64,000 nucleotides of DNA from Calvatia gigantea (GCA_025093985.1 JACAAK010000003.1:2790001-2854000); one strand, 5' to 3'; shown: positions 35,122 through 47,100, numbered from the stretch's first letter. Program-made: numbers and translations. The notes: a model not told the origin generated them from the letters alone.

Positions 35122-36967
35122 CTAAGGACATCCCATACCCCATCCTCCATTTCCGGCTAAGAAACGACATTGAAGGATCTTCTCAAATGTTGGCCGGGCT
35201 GCAACGTCTACCTGGAGGCAAGCTCGGACAAGGACCGCAGCGTCACCTAGTGCGCCGCCACCGTCCTGCTCTTCTCCCTCTTGCTCCTTGTCGTCACCAC
35301 ACCTCTCATCCAATGCGATGGATGCATTTGCAAAGGAAGACTCGAGCCCATCTTGTGCTTCTGCCGCTGTCATGAATGGACATTCGCCTACAAGGAGCAC
35401 ATATGCCACCACTCCGAACGCCCAGACGTCTTGTTCTTTACCGTAGTAGCGTTCACCACGTAAGATTTCCGGACCAGCATAATCAAGTCTAAGGAAAAGA
35501 GTTAGCCGGAAATGTGCGAACGAAAGGAAAAAAAATCAAACCTACGTTCCACTAAACGTATCCCATCCGCTCTTTTTGACCAGCCCTGAGCTACCAAAGT
35601 CGATAAGAATGCATTTGCCGTTATGACCTAGCACAACATTTTCATCCTTGACATCCCGATGCACTGGTGGGTTGCTCAGTCAGTTTTTTTGTGAGGAATG
35701 AATTGAACACCTTACCAATGCCATGAGAGTGCAGAAAGGCTAGAGCGTCTGCAATCTGGCCGAGGTATGTTCGTATTGAACCCGGGGGTAGCCCATGGGG
35801 GAATGATTCAACGAAGTCAAAGAGATCCGATGGAGCTGGAGTTCCATCTGGTGATTGCTCTGGCGTTGTTGAAGGAAGGACCAGATAGTAGTAATGGCTA
35901 TCCTCGAAAAAGTCGAGAAGTGGGCAAATGTTGGGATGGCCTTTGATAACTCTGCCTTCAACCCAATCATCATCGCCGCTCTGACTGGTCTCTTCACTCT
36001 GCCCCTTGGGTTTGGACCTTGAGGGGTCCCACGGTCGGCGGGGGGGTAGCACATAGGAAGTGTTTGAGATAGAGGACATGACGTATATTTCAATTGGTAT
36101 CGTTCCATGGATAGGATGTTTCTTCCAGCAATCCGCGAGGATTCGAGACTTGATAACTTGTTTGATCACTAAGGGTGGCTAGGGTGTTGCAACCTCATGA
36201 AATTGGACCGTAACAGACGAGTTGATAAGACTCACTCCGACTGAGCCATCGCTGTAAATCTCTCTCCCTCGTTTCACGAGTCCGTATGCGCCCCTCCCAA
36301 TTTCGCCTTCTATAAGGAATTCTGATATGCTTCTACTACCAAGAAAAGTCTGGTCTTCGGACGGGGAAGGCGCCCGGGTGCTTACTGATACGCTGAGGAG
36401 GCTTCCAGTGCTATCCGCGCGTTTAAGGCTTTGAGGGAGGATCGGAGGAGGCGACGGCGGCTCTATGGGCGCGATCAACACTCGGCCGGCAATGAGGGAT
36501 ACCCGTTGTTGCGAGGAGCGGCGACGAGGGCGGGGAGAAGATGGAGAGCGGGAGGGGAACGGACGGGAAGAGCTGGCAGAGCTGGGAGGGGAAGAGGCGC
36601 GGGATAAAGGTTTTGACAAGAGGGTATCTTGAGGAATGAGAGGTGAAGATATCATCGGGCGTGGTGGTGGCAGTGGCAAAGAGAGAGAAGGGAGCAGGTT
36701 GAGGGCAGGAGATCTAGAAACGGAATTGTGATGAAGTTTGTGTGCTGGAATGGGAGAACTCTGAAGATTAGGTTCGAGCTTCTTGTCCTGTATACGTTCC
36801 GAATCGTTTGTCTGACGCTCGCTGCCGTTTCCTGTCCAGTCAAACCCACGGCCCATGGAGGTTACACCCCAACTTCCAACGCTGGCAGCACGATAGAACT
36901 TCGGAGGAGGTGGGAACGACCAATCATCATCATCATAACTGAGGTCGACAGCAGGGGCTGAGAGCAT
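35122..36967 (-). CDS. PAS-kinase-like Ser/Thr protein kinase
   Basis: The catalytic domain most resembles PASK/Psk kinases. A Pro/Ser-rich disordered N-terminus of about 240 residues (MLSAPAVDLSYDDDDWSFPP) leads to FLIEGEIGRGAYGLVKRGRE (Gly loop), PPLVIKQVIKSRILADCW (catalytic Lys), VIKGHPNICPLLDFFEDSHY, the catalytic loop HRDVKDEN, DFG in ILIDFGSSGLVKK, the segment SGTLDYAGPEILRGERYYGK and DVWAFGVVAYVLLVGECPF. HRDVKDEN and the short GT.DY.GPE activation loop fit the PASK group. No PAS domain is visible in the N-terminus. An acidic insert (DDKEQEGEEQDGG) lies in the C-lobe. About four introns. Confidence 0.85.
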
Positions 36968-37690
36968 AAATCAAGGTAGAGATTATTCAAGTCAGCAAGG
37001 AAGGGGTCACGTCTAGGTCTTGGAGCCAACCCAAGAGAGACCAGCCAAGTTGTCAGGAAAACGAAGTGGTGCTTGACGATTGTTTCTTGCACCGACTCAG
37101 GACCCCGGTCCACTTCCCCACCCACGTGCATCCATCCCCAACCCTCCTACTACCCTTCTCCACTTCCTCCCTGCTCATCTGCTCACCTGGGGCCAAACAA
37201 CGGAGCTTCCGACGCATCTGCCTAGCTTATGACTCATGAACCTATTGTTACTCAACGAGCGGATCCTGCGATTTGACTCATTCACGTCATCTTAGCCTGT
37301 CCGATACAGTCGGCGGTGTTAAACCACGGGCTCGTTCCCATCGTTGTAGTGTAAAAACAACCCATCAGTCCGCCCTACAACGTTCCTTTTTAGGGTGTCT
37401 GAGGTCCTGCAAATTACATAAGCATTTAAGGAGCCCTCGTCGCTGGTCTGTATCAACACGTCGTCAGCCTCGAGCCCAAAAGACTGTGAGTATGCCCGTT
37501 CTCATGCTGACTCTTTGCAAGATGGCGACTGGGACATCTACGACGCCTCCTGGGCAAATTTACGCTATTGAATGATAGAACTTGCGTTGGATGCAACTTT
37601 CGTTCTTCGGATGACACTTCCGTTCTCTCTTTTTGGTCCAACACCGTTCTCGAGGGGTTATTGACCCAACTCTTGCTTCAACAGACCTTT
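36968..37690. promoter_or_regulatory. Region between kinase and eL32, including an eL32 leader intron
   Basis: Divergent promoter region. A strong donor GTGAGTATG at 37486 pairs best with the acceptor CTTCAACAG at 37684, giving a 199-nt 5' UTR intron for the ribosomal protein gene. A nearer acceptor (37521) would give only 36 nt. No other gene is supported here. Confidence 0.55.
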
Positions 37691-38300
37691 ATGGCCGTCA
37701 AAATTCCCTATCGTCAAAAAGCGCACCAATAAGTTCAAGTTCGTATATATCCGCTTGCGCTTCGCCCCTTTCCCCTGACCGATATTTTCCAGGCGCCACC
37801 AATCAGACCGGTACCACAGTGTTAAGGAGGCATGGCGGAAACCCAAGGGTATTGATAATAGGGTGAGGCGCCGCTTTAAGGGGCAGCGAGCGATGCCAAA
37901 AGTACGTCATTTAGCCGATGTTGTCTTGTGCAACCTCTGACTTGCATGTAGATCGGATATGGCAGCAACAAGAAGGTACGAATGTCTCACGGATTGCATA
38001 AATTATCCTCACCTAATTTAATTCAAGACACGCCACTTGCTTCCCAACGGCCTCAAGAAGTTCCTTGTGAACAACGTCCGAGAGGTTGACCTCCTCCTTA
38101 TGCACAACAAGAGTTTCGCTGCCGAAATTGCCCACAATGTGAGCAGCCGCAACCGTACTGCTATTCTCGACAGGTACGCTTGTTTGCACTCGTATCTTGT
38201 CCCGCCCCCCCATGACTTTTTTTTTTTCTTTTTCAATAGGGCTAAGGTTCTCGGAATCAAGGTCACAAACCCTGCTGCCCGTCTGCGGTCGGAAGAATAA
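37691..38300 (+). CDS. RPL32: 60S ribosomal protein eL32, with a single-base frame problem near the start
   Basis: Component of the large cytosolic subunit. Exons give [103 protein letters not shown] and [19 protein letters not shown], a complete eL32 core over five exons. The natural start ATG GCC GTC AAA ATT CC at 37691 would give MAVKIP followed by IVKKR, but one extra C (37706-37708) puts the two parts in different frames. The alternative, a start at 37573 joined by an intron, gives [18 protein letters not shown], which has a foreign N-terminus. I take 37691 as the start. Confidence 0.85.
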
Positions 38301-38590
38301 ATTGTCGCATGTTATTCCCTTGCAGTTCTTTTTCCGTGTATTTTTCTCAGTATGCAATAATGCACATGCAATGAACATACTTTGCAATTGGGCGTATGAC
38401 TTCATGTTTGCGATGACGAAATATTACCTGGATGGCTAAGAGACTTGAGAAACCCATTTTGGGCTGTGAAATCCGCATTTAGAGCAGGGCGAGGCAGCCA
38501 CTACCCGTCTTAATCATCGACAAGTCCTTCATTATCGATCCCAACCCATTTCATATTCGCATACGCAACAACACATATCTGGTTCTCATT

Positions 38591-39945
38591 ATGGATCCGT
38601 ACAGCTTTTATTATGATCAAGAGCCCACATTTAGAGGTGCTGCTCATGCAGGTTCTTGGTACACCAGCAATGGTGAGTGGCTCTATCGAGTTCATTCGCA
38701 TCAACCCCCCTGATTTCCCGCCAAGCACCCCAGCTCACCGCTGATTTGGTGGGGTGGCTGTCTCAAGTGCGTCCCCAACGCGAAGGAGAAGAGTTTCCGG
38801 TTCAAGGATGCAAGGCCATCATTGCACCGTACGATCACTGTCACTTATCCAAAGTTCTCGGTGATCTCTTTAACGTAAACTAGTCATGCGGGGTATGCTT
38901 ATTCTGGTGAAAACGCTGCCTGGGCTTTCAAGTCTATCGACCCGTCTACTACGTGGGTTCCCTTCCTTCCGCCCCCTCCTCCTTCACAAGCCTCTGATTC
39001 GCTCATCTCATACCGCAACTCAGCCGACGAGTCTTCGTCCTTGGACCCTCGCATAAATGGCAGAGATGGGGCCTCGAAGCCTGTGCGCTCACTAGATGCC
39101 GTACCTATGACACTCCGATTGGAACTTTACCTGTGGATACCGAAGGTATGGTTTCGCGGCAGGTTCTGGAACTCGGGTATTTGCTGACTTTGGTGCAGTT
39201 GTGGAGGAGTTGTACAAGACGGGGAGCTTCCCTAAAATGACGATATCGCAGGATGAAGAAGAGCACAGCATAGAAATGGAACTGCCATACCTCCGCAAAG
39301 TCTGCGAAGGGTGCGTGGTTTGTCTTACAGCGTGCTTTTCGCAGCGCTGAGTGGCACACATAGGAAGGACTATCAAGATTGTACCCATCCTCGTTGGCGA
39401 GATCACCAGAGATGAAGAAGCGCATTACGGAGAAATACTGGCACCCTATCTTGCGGAAGAAGGAACTGTCTTCATCGCTTCGAGTGATTTCTGCCATTGG
39501 TCAGTCGTTCAGCATCTTCTCTCACACGAACTCACTGAACTTACACGTGCACAGGGGCCAACGCTTCTCTTACACCTTCTATTATCCCAAACCAGACGCC
39601 CCTGCCAGCGAGGCCTACGATGTCACCCGAGCTATGCCACCAGAGAGGGATTACAGGATTTGGGAATCTATCACGAGGCTCGATCATATAGCCATGGGCA
39701 TCCTGTCCATGGACGACCGAACCGCTCAAAAAGCGCACACCGATTTCCACAGATACCTCAGGGAGACCGGGAACACAATTTGCGGTCGCCACGCCATTGG
39801 CGTTTTGTACGGGGCTTTGGCCCATGTGGAGAGGACGACCGGCAAGAAACCAGTCTGTAACTGGGTCAAGTATGATCAAAGTAGCCAATGCATGAGGGCC
39901 GAAGACTCCAGCGTCAGCTATGCGAGTGCTTGGATCAAATTCTGA
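38591..39945 (+). CDS. MEMO1 family protein (yeast Mho1 homologue)
   Basis: Member of the MEMO family, a fold related to nonheme-iron dioxygenases, involved in copper/redox or cell-motility functions in animals. It starts MDPYSFYYDQEPTFRGAAHA with the conserved GSWYTSN. Then HAGYAYSGENAAWAF, RRVFVLGPSHKW, ISQDEEEHSIEMELPYL, IKIVPILVGEITRDEEAHYG, IASSDFCHWGQRFSYTFYYP and CGRHAIGVLYGALAHVERTT. The metal-site residues of the family (H in HAGYAYSG, D/H in DEEEHS, C in SSDFCHWG) are present. Six introns. The one before TIKIVP uses acceptor AGGAAG. Ends SYASAWIKF. Confidence 0.9.
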
Positions 39946-40036
39946 CCCCGAAGGTTACATATGTCCTTTGCAAACTTGTGATATAGAGTGTAACATTAGA
40001 CGACCCTATCCGACAATGTGCCAACCTCTAGAATTG

Positions 40037-41260
40037 TTATAACAGGCTGTGTGCAACTTGAGATCCCATAGGACCTTCTTGGAGCCCCTCAGAACCGGGA
40101 ACGCCTGGATCGTCTACAACCTGAATGACTTTATGTGAGCAAACAAGGATCAAGCGTGTGCATGCAAAGGGCGGAAAATGATTAGGTCCAACCTTTCCAG
40201 CTTCAATCTCAATGTCCTCAAAGCCCCACTCCCTCAACTCACCTTGGGGAAGATGACCCCCATCCGCGAGCTTCTTCGCCACCCAGGTGCCAAGTACCCT
40301 CTGTTTTCCATCTCGCAAGCCATTCTCTTGAGGTTGAGGTACGAGTTCCGTCAACGAACAACAACCAACTCGCAGCGGCAGGTTTTTATCACCAACCAAC
40401 GACCTCACGAGTGTGATGACCGTCGCTGCATGACTGACTAATAAGATCCGTTTATGTCTTCCTGGGAACGCCCTCTCGAGTTGTGGAAAGAAGACCTCAA
40501 GGAAACCATCTGTGCGGTCATGGACTTCGAGGACGCCTTCGCCCTTTTGGGAAGGGTACCACACAGGCGACCACGCAGGGTCGATTTCAGAAAAGTAGGG
40601 CTTGAGAGAGGCAGCGGATCCCGGACGAGGGTGAAGACCTGTCCCTGGTTTGACAGGCGAATACCATTCAGATATGCCTGGAGCAGCGATAGGTAATTCA
40701 GGACGGGTGGGAGCGAAGATTCGGAACGGACTGAGTAGTTCACGCACCGTGTTCGACGTAGAGTGGAATACCAAGTGTTTGTGCTGTCGGTTGTGCGGTC
40801 TGTAAACAGCGATCTATGTAGGGATATTGAGCTGATGGGTCTGGAACGCGTTCGATTCCGCCAAAAAAGCAATTCGCACAATAGGGAGACGAGAAAATGG
40901 CTGTAGGTCGCTCTTCTTCCGGCAAACTCTTGAAATACTCGGCAAGATGTTTTGCTTGGGTCTAGAGATAGAATTCAGCTCGGATGAAAGGGTGTACCTG
41001 AGACATGGCTGGGCTGACCTCGCCGTAGGCTGCGAGCGGAGGGTCGCGAAGCAAACCAGTGGCACTCTTCCTACAATATATCATTTGGAAGCAGACTGAA
41101 TGGGATTCATTCCGTAGGAGAATAGATGGGTCTACTTACCAGGTGGTGGTAACCCAATTGAGCCTAAAGCCTATAGATAATGGTTTCGTAATTCGTCCAG
41201 GGAGAGCGAGAATAAGGGGGCCTGACCATGGCGAGCTATGTATATCTTTTCGAGTGGCAT
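40037..41260 (-). CDS. Histidine-phosphatase-fold protein, Tfc7-like
   Basis: Phosphoglycerate-mutase superfamily member. It reads MPLEKIYIARHGFRLNWVTT, where RHG holds the catalytic His and is split by an intron inside the Gly codon. Then LLRDPPLAAYGEVSPAMSQ, QAKHLAEYFKSLPEEERPTA, IFSSPYC, CLQTAQPTAQTLGIPLYVEH, GISEWYSPVKPGTGLHPRPG and ILLVSHAATVITLVRSLVGD (second catalytic His). The IYIARHGxRxNW start and the EWY motif are very like the phosphatase domain of yeast Tfc7, a TFIIIC subunit. Whether this protein works in TFIIIC or as a free phosphatase cannot be told. About six introns; C-terminus ends QVAHSLL. Confidence 0.8.
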
Positions 41261-41662
41261 ATCGGATTTTGGAAGTGCGTAACGTTCGTGATTTGGTTAG
41301 ATCTGCGCGGAAACACGTCTTCAATGCTCCTGCGTGGAGATGGGGGGAGGATTTACGAGTTGTGATACGCAGGCAGCCTGCAAGGCATCTTCGGATATTG
41401 GTACTCCGGCTTGATACACGTGCGATAAGCCAACTATGACGAAGATATATAACACTATCACCCAGAACAGTTGATCAACTTTTGTTTTGTAGATGTATAC
41501 TTAAATTTGTTAAATCATGATGGTGAGGAGTAATTCAAAAGGCGGAGAACAACAAAGAACAGATAGAAGTACCAGAGAGAGAGCTACAAACAACAGCGAA
41601 TACTACTCCCGCAGCCCATCGAGCGGCACGTATTTTTGCTGCATGGCTGGTATAATCATCAT
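41261..41662. other. Intergenic region upstream of the Tfc7-like gene
   Basis: About 400 bp holding the promoter of the Tfc7-like gene and the 3' UTR of the Stm1-like gene (both minus strand). No gene seen. Confidence 0.4.
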
Positions 41663-42963
41663 TTAGGAGAGGGAAGGGAAAGCAGTTTCGTCGGCGACAT
41701 CGACGGCCGCAGAAAAACCACCATTCTGGCGGGCACCACCGCGAGGGCCACCACGACCACGACCACTGCCGCCACGGCCCCTATCACCACCACGGCCACG
41801 GCCACGGCCTCCGCGTTCAGGACGGTCGAAACGTCCTTCGATTTCAATGAAAACTTTCTCTTCCTTCTTGGTGCGAGCTTTGGGGGTGTTCTTGGTCTAT
41901 GGTATCAGGGTAAGAAATGGGAAGAAACATGAAATACAATTGTTATTATTATGTTACAGACCTTGCCAACAAAGTAGGATTCGTCTTCCTCGGTCTTGGA
42001 GAGGACTACAGCGCCCTTCCAGAGATCGCCTTCGGCACCCTCGTTGGCCTGGCGGGGTCCTTCAATCTTGGGAAGATTAGCCTCTTGCTCCCTCTTCTGG
42101 GCGAGGTATTGGTCAAGAGTGAGAGTGGTATCATCTTCCTCGGGCTCGCGTTCCCTGCGAGGACGACCTTCAGCCTTGTCTTCGCGGGCACCTTCAGCGC
42201 CCTCTGGTGCGGCGGCGGCGGCGGCGGCGGCGTCTGGGTTGGCTTCTGCAGCGGCGTCATTAGCGGCAGCCTCTTCTGCCTTTAGTTCTGTGGTGCCCTC
42301 GTCACCGCCCCAAGCCCTGGTGGACCTTTTTGTCGGAATCGCTTGGAAACGAAAATGATGAGACGACACAGACGAGAAAAAGGGGATATGAAGGACATAC
42401 GTCTTGCCAGTTTGGCTGTGCCTGTCGAAGGGGCGACGACCGCCACGACCACCAGTACCACGACCACCACCTCGACCTTTACCACGGTACCCTCCCTCGA
42501 CTGACAAGGGGGTGGAAGGGGGGAGTGGATGTCAATGATGGAGAACACACGTGGGCCAGCAGGAGGAAGAGAAGAGGGGGGGGGGGGGGGAAGGGAGCTC
42601 ACAGCCCGCTGGTCTGTCAGTTGACATACTCACTTTTTCTTTCAGTTCTCAGTTATGGGTTCCTCTACTGGGGGTTGATTTGGATTGGAGGAAGGTTTGG
42701 CACCACCGCGAGCATAATATTTGCCACCGCGAGAAGCGGGACCTCCTCTGAGCTTTTGGTTTCCTCGAGTGGGGGCAGAGGATGATTGAGGAGTGGTCTT
42801 GGTAGTAGCAGGGGGTGTTGAGGGCCGGGAGGCGTCCTCAGCTGCTGTGGTGTGAAAGGTGATGATGATGATGATGATGAGAAGGCAGATAAAAGGTGAA
42901 GATCAAGGGGAGATAAAACGCACAATCCAAGAGGGCAAAGGGGTTTCTTGTGGCCACCGACAT
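41663..42963 (-). CDS. Stm1/SERBP1-like ribosome- and mRNA-binding protein
   Basis: RGG-rich protein of the Stm1/Habp4 type that clamps inactive ribosomes. It starts MSVATRNPFALLD, the Stm1 N-terminal motif, then SEDASRPSTPPATTKTTPQS, TRGNQKLRGGPASRGGKYYA, GGYRGKGRGGGRGTGGRGGR, RPFDRHSQTGKT, LGRGGDEGTTELKAEEAAAN, LDQYLAQKREQEANLPKI, EEKVFIEIEGRFDRPERGGR and an RGG tail ending ADETAFPSLS. Four introns. Exon 2 runs into TGA a few codons before a perfect GTGAGTATG donor, so either one base is extra (42644) or a weaker upstream donor (GTAGAG) is used. The second intron holds a run of 14 G. Confidence 0.8.
42580..42594. repeat. Poly-G run (about 14 G)
   Basis: Mononucleotide run inside the second intron of the Stm1-like gene; on the gene strand it is a C-rich pyrimidine tract ahead of the acceptor. 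Length may be unreliable in sequencing. Confidence 0.75.
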
Positions 42964-43700
42964 TGTTGACGGGGCCGGTGTCCAAGGCAATCAGTCAGAG
43001 GAGGGACTGTGTGGGGACGAAAGATTAGCTTGATTGGAGAGACAGGTGTGCCAGTTGCGAGCGGGGGGCCAAAGAGCTTGCAGCTTGTGTGGGGGGTGAC
43101 CCCCTGAACTGAAAATCCGGGGTCCCGATCAGCCACGGGTCTAGAACTATACAGTTTATTTTCGGCAGTTATAAGAAGCAACGGTGAAGGAGCGCCGAGG
43201 GCTCCAACGCTAAAGACCCACAGGTGAGTTGCAGTTTTCCAGTGACTTAGTTTCTAGAGTAGGAGTTGAGGGCACTGACAATGGTTTTTGTAGCCGCTCA
43301 AAAGCATCTCAACGAGGATCTGCCCGCCTTTTTGTAGGACAGGTGTGGATCGAGGACCTTGAGACCGTCATAGCTAGGCTGGAGAAGGAAAAAGCGAGAG
43401 AATTGCTGTGAGTGATGGGACTTGGGTGCGGGATGCCCGTGCCGAAAAGGCGTAAGCGGATGATTGTCTGTGGTCACCGCATGGGCCATGCTGCAATGTC
43501 TTGTTGCACAAGAAGTGTTTGTATGTGAACTATGAATGGATGACACTATCGATGCACGCGTGAGAACGGGTGTGTGAGAGCCGAGAGATCTAGAAAGTGA
43601 GATCTGTTGGCAACACCAAAACGGCCATGTGAGCGACAAGAAAGATAACCGATCCAACAAGGCACAAACAACGCCGACACCTCCCACCACCACCACCACC

Positions 43701-43737
<37 letters not shown>

Positions 43738-43770
43738 CTTCCTTACCACTTGTACCTCCCCACCAACACT
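42964..43770. promoter_or_regulatory. Shared upstream region of the Stm1-like and Spp1-like genes
   Basis: About 800 bp between divergent starts. The plus strand shows splice-like signals (CAG|GTGAGTTGCAG at about 43222 and TTTGTAG at 43292), which could mark a spliced leader or noncoding exon; a 60-codon ORF here (43229-43411) is weak and I do not call it. A CAC/AAC microsatellite ends just before the Spp1-like start. Confidence 0.45.
43685..43738 (+). repeat. (CAC)n(AAC)n microsatellite in the Spp1-like 5' leader
   Basis: About six CAC units followed by about twelve AAC/CAA units, ending some 30 bp before the start codon. The same unit types recur inside the coding sequence 350 bp downstream. 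Confidence 0.85.
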
Positions 43771-44110
43771 ATGGGCTCTCGTCGTCTAGACATATCCTCC
43801 CTCTTATGCACAGACCAACCACAACAACCTAAACATCCTTCCCTTGTTCCAGAACCTGTTGTTCTGGCTCCGCACCTCCGCAACCCCGCTCTTTCAAATC
43901 CCCCTCCCTCCCGTGATTCTCTCCCCGCTCGCCGGCCGCCGTCCCCGCCCCCGCCCCCCTCCCGTCGTAGAACCTACTCCATCCAAGATGCCGAAACCTC
44001 CCGGCCCTATCCCGACTCCCCACGTACAAATGCCGCCCCTCGTTCCATAGACAACCTTATCCATCCTTCATCTCAGCTACCCCTTCGACAGCAGCAGCAG
44101 CAGCAGCAGC

Positions 44111-44151
<41 letters not shown>

Positions 44152-47100
44152 CCACCACCACCACCACTGCCACTACCACTACCACTTCAACCGGCTCCTC
44201 AGGACTTGCCTTACCCTCCTCCTCTTCTTCCACTACAGCCCCGTCCATCTTCTTCCGCTTCGCTGACTGCCCGTTCCCCGGCTGCCGGAGGAGGAGCAGG
44301 AGCAGGAGGGTACTCTCATCCCGTTGTGCATTCCCCAGTCCTTTCCTCACCTCATTCCGGATACACAACGCCCAATCAGCAACGATCCTCGGCATCACCC
44401 TTTTACCAGACATCTCAGCATTCGCCGCTCCTTCACCGGCCAACATCGTCACACTCTCAAGCCCCGCAGCCACAGCCGCGCCACTCCACTGTTTCACAAC
44501 GTTCGCGTTCCAATACCACTACCGCCGCAAGTCCCACCACCAGTCTTTACCCCCTCCCCAGTCCACAATCCCAGCCAAAAATGGCCTTTGCCGGACTCGA
44601 AGCTCTCGTCCACGCCGCCACTGAAGAGCGTAAAAAACTCACTGCCACAAGTTCCGTCGACCATAGCCCGAGACGTTCTCCAGAAGCCGGCTATCGCCTG
44701 TCCCAGCCCATCGCCAGCCCTACTCCTCCTCCTCCTCCTACCCTTCACCCTTCTTCTCACGCACCTCGTCATCGTATGATGCAGAATGATGATCCTCGCC
44801 CTACAGATGACTATCACCTTCGGCCTTCACCAGTACTTTACTCGCGTCCTCCTCAGCCTTCTCGTCAACAATTTGAAGATGAGCAGCGTCACCTTGTGGA
44901 GCAACAACGCAGACTTGAACATCAACGTATAGTCGAACAGCAGCAACTGTGGGAACGTCAACGCGAGGAGCAACGTGAAAGACGTCTCCTTGAACAGCGC
45001 ATGTTTGAGCAACAGGAAGAGAGGGAGCGCCTCATTTTACTTGAGCAGCAGCGTCTTGAAAAAGAGCGTTTGCAGGCTCAGCAGCAACTGGTCGAACGTC
45101 AGATGAGGGAACGCGAACGTCGGTTGGAACAACAGCGTTTACAGGAACTCCGAGAGCTTGAGGAACAACGCCGGCTTGAGCTTGAGCGGCAGCAGAAGGA
45201 AAAGGAAGCAGAGGCGCACCGTTTGGAAGTGGAGGAACAACATCGGAGGGAAATTGAAGAACGTCGGCGTTTGGAGGAGGAGCATCATCTACGCGAAGAA
45301 CGTCGGCGTCTGGAAGAGGAACATCGTTTCCGTGAAGAGCGTCGTCAATTGGAAGAGGAGCATCGCCTTCGTGAAGAGTTGGAGTATGAAGAACGACTCG
45401 CAGCAGAGGAACGCAGACGTGAAGAAGAGCGCCAGATGGAGGAGCGTAAGCAACGGGAGGAAGAATCTCGTAGGGAGGAACAGAGGCGGCGGGAAGAAAT
45501 GTTCCGGATCGAGGAACAACGCCAACGCGAGGAGCATCAGCGGCAAGAACAACTCCGCGCTGAGCGGGAGGCCCAAGAACGTCAATCTTTTCAAAGGCAA
45601 CAAGAGTATCGCAGATCCGTCAGTGACCCCGTTCTCGAGGATATTCACCGACATCAACTGGTTACCATTTCCACACGCCCTTCTGTCATTGAACTACCTC
45701 AACCTGTTCGACCTTATCCTCACATCGTTGGCCCCCGCAAGTCTGATCCTATCCAAATCAAGCGCCCCGCTAACCGCGATTCGCCTTCACCACATATCTC
45801 AACATCTGCTCCTCAATCGGCTGTCGAGGTCGGTGAACGCCCCACCAAGAAACAGAGATATACCGAATCTCCGGTAGGTTGTATTATTCATTCCATCATT
45901 GCATCCCGCTGTAACCGTTGTCCACAGCCCACATCGCCGGTGGAATTACTGCACCCCAGGGTCGTTGTTTTACCCCCGCCCATTTCAACCGATTACCTTC
46001 CCCACAGACCTGGCTCATCAGCTGTCCGCCGCCCTGGTTCTGGGCAGGGTAGAAGACAAGCTCTTCTTGGACTCAATGATGCAGTCGAGCGTGAGAGGGA
46101 ACGGGAACGGGAAAGACTGGCGGCGGATGCTCATCGCATAATTAGTCCTCTTGGGAGAAGATCGCCTCCCGGTAGTCAAATTGGACGCGCCACAGCTGCG
46201 AAAAAATCTGACGAAGCTCGGCGTGCGGAGGAGGCTGCCGCTGTCGCTGCCATGGCAGATGTACGTAAGATGGAGGAAACACATGTCCAAGTTAAGAAGA
46301 CAGAGGAGATTACCCACCCTACTATGTCTCCCCTTCATACGGAGCCGAGGAGGTTTTCCCAGGAACAAATCTCTGGTCCATCACGCAGTCCCCCTGTATC
46401 CAAGGTTGAGGAGCCCATCAAAGATGCATCTAGCAAGATGTCTCTTGATGCCGTTATGAATAATAAAGTAGACGTCCCGGTGATAAAGAAGGAACCTCTT
46501 CCGTCAGCTTCTTTTGACTTGCGACAGAAGGATCCACCCAAGGAGTCAGACTCTAGGTATGTCCTCCACACTGGTTATTTGTGTATTTTATTTTGTTGTT
46601 TATTGTCATTTATAGGTCGCCTCGGGATGAGCGAGCCCAGGCAGGACTTCCTGTTGCTCAAAACCTTCCAAAAAAGTCGTATGAAACGGGAGACGTCAAA
46701 GATACTTCCTCACAAAAAGCAGATCCACATGAATGGCTCCTTGACCACTACACCCAGTCTCCACCCCCTTCAACCCGATTACCTCCTGAACCTCCCCGTT
46801 CCCTGTCACCGTCTATCAGTCCTGTTCTCGCAAAACCCCAACCGGAAAAATCGGCCCCCACGTTCCAATCGTCTGGAGTGCCGGAGCCAGTTATTGCCCT
46901 TCGTAGCGTTTCGCCCGATGCTGACGCCGCACTGGAGCGAGAGCTCGCAGAGTTAATGGCAGAGGAAGATGAATCTACTCCCGTGCCTAGACACGAGCCA
47001 GACGATATGGACATCGATCTCGCTGTAGCTGAAATTCTGGAAGAGGATGATAAGTCAAAGGTTGCCCCAATGGAAGTGGACGTTGCGGACGACGTTGAAG

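Noticed and set aside
37522..37578. ATG at 37522 as the start of eL32
   Set aside because: The frame stops after 18 codons and codes for nothing like eL32; it lies in the proposed leader intron.
43229..43411. 60-codon plus-strand ORF between the Stm1-like and Spp1-like genes
   Set aside because: Short, no recognised features, and it reads through splice-like signals; more likely leader or intergenic sequence.
45158..45877. A 239-codon frame inside the Spp1-like coiled coil
   Set aside because: Out-of-frame low-complexity reading of the repetitive R/E/Q-coding region.
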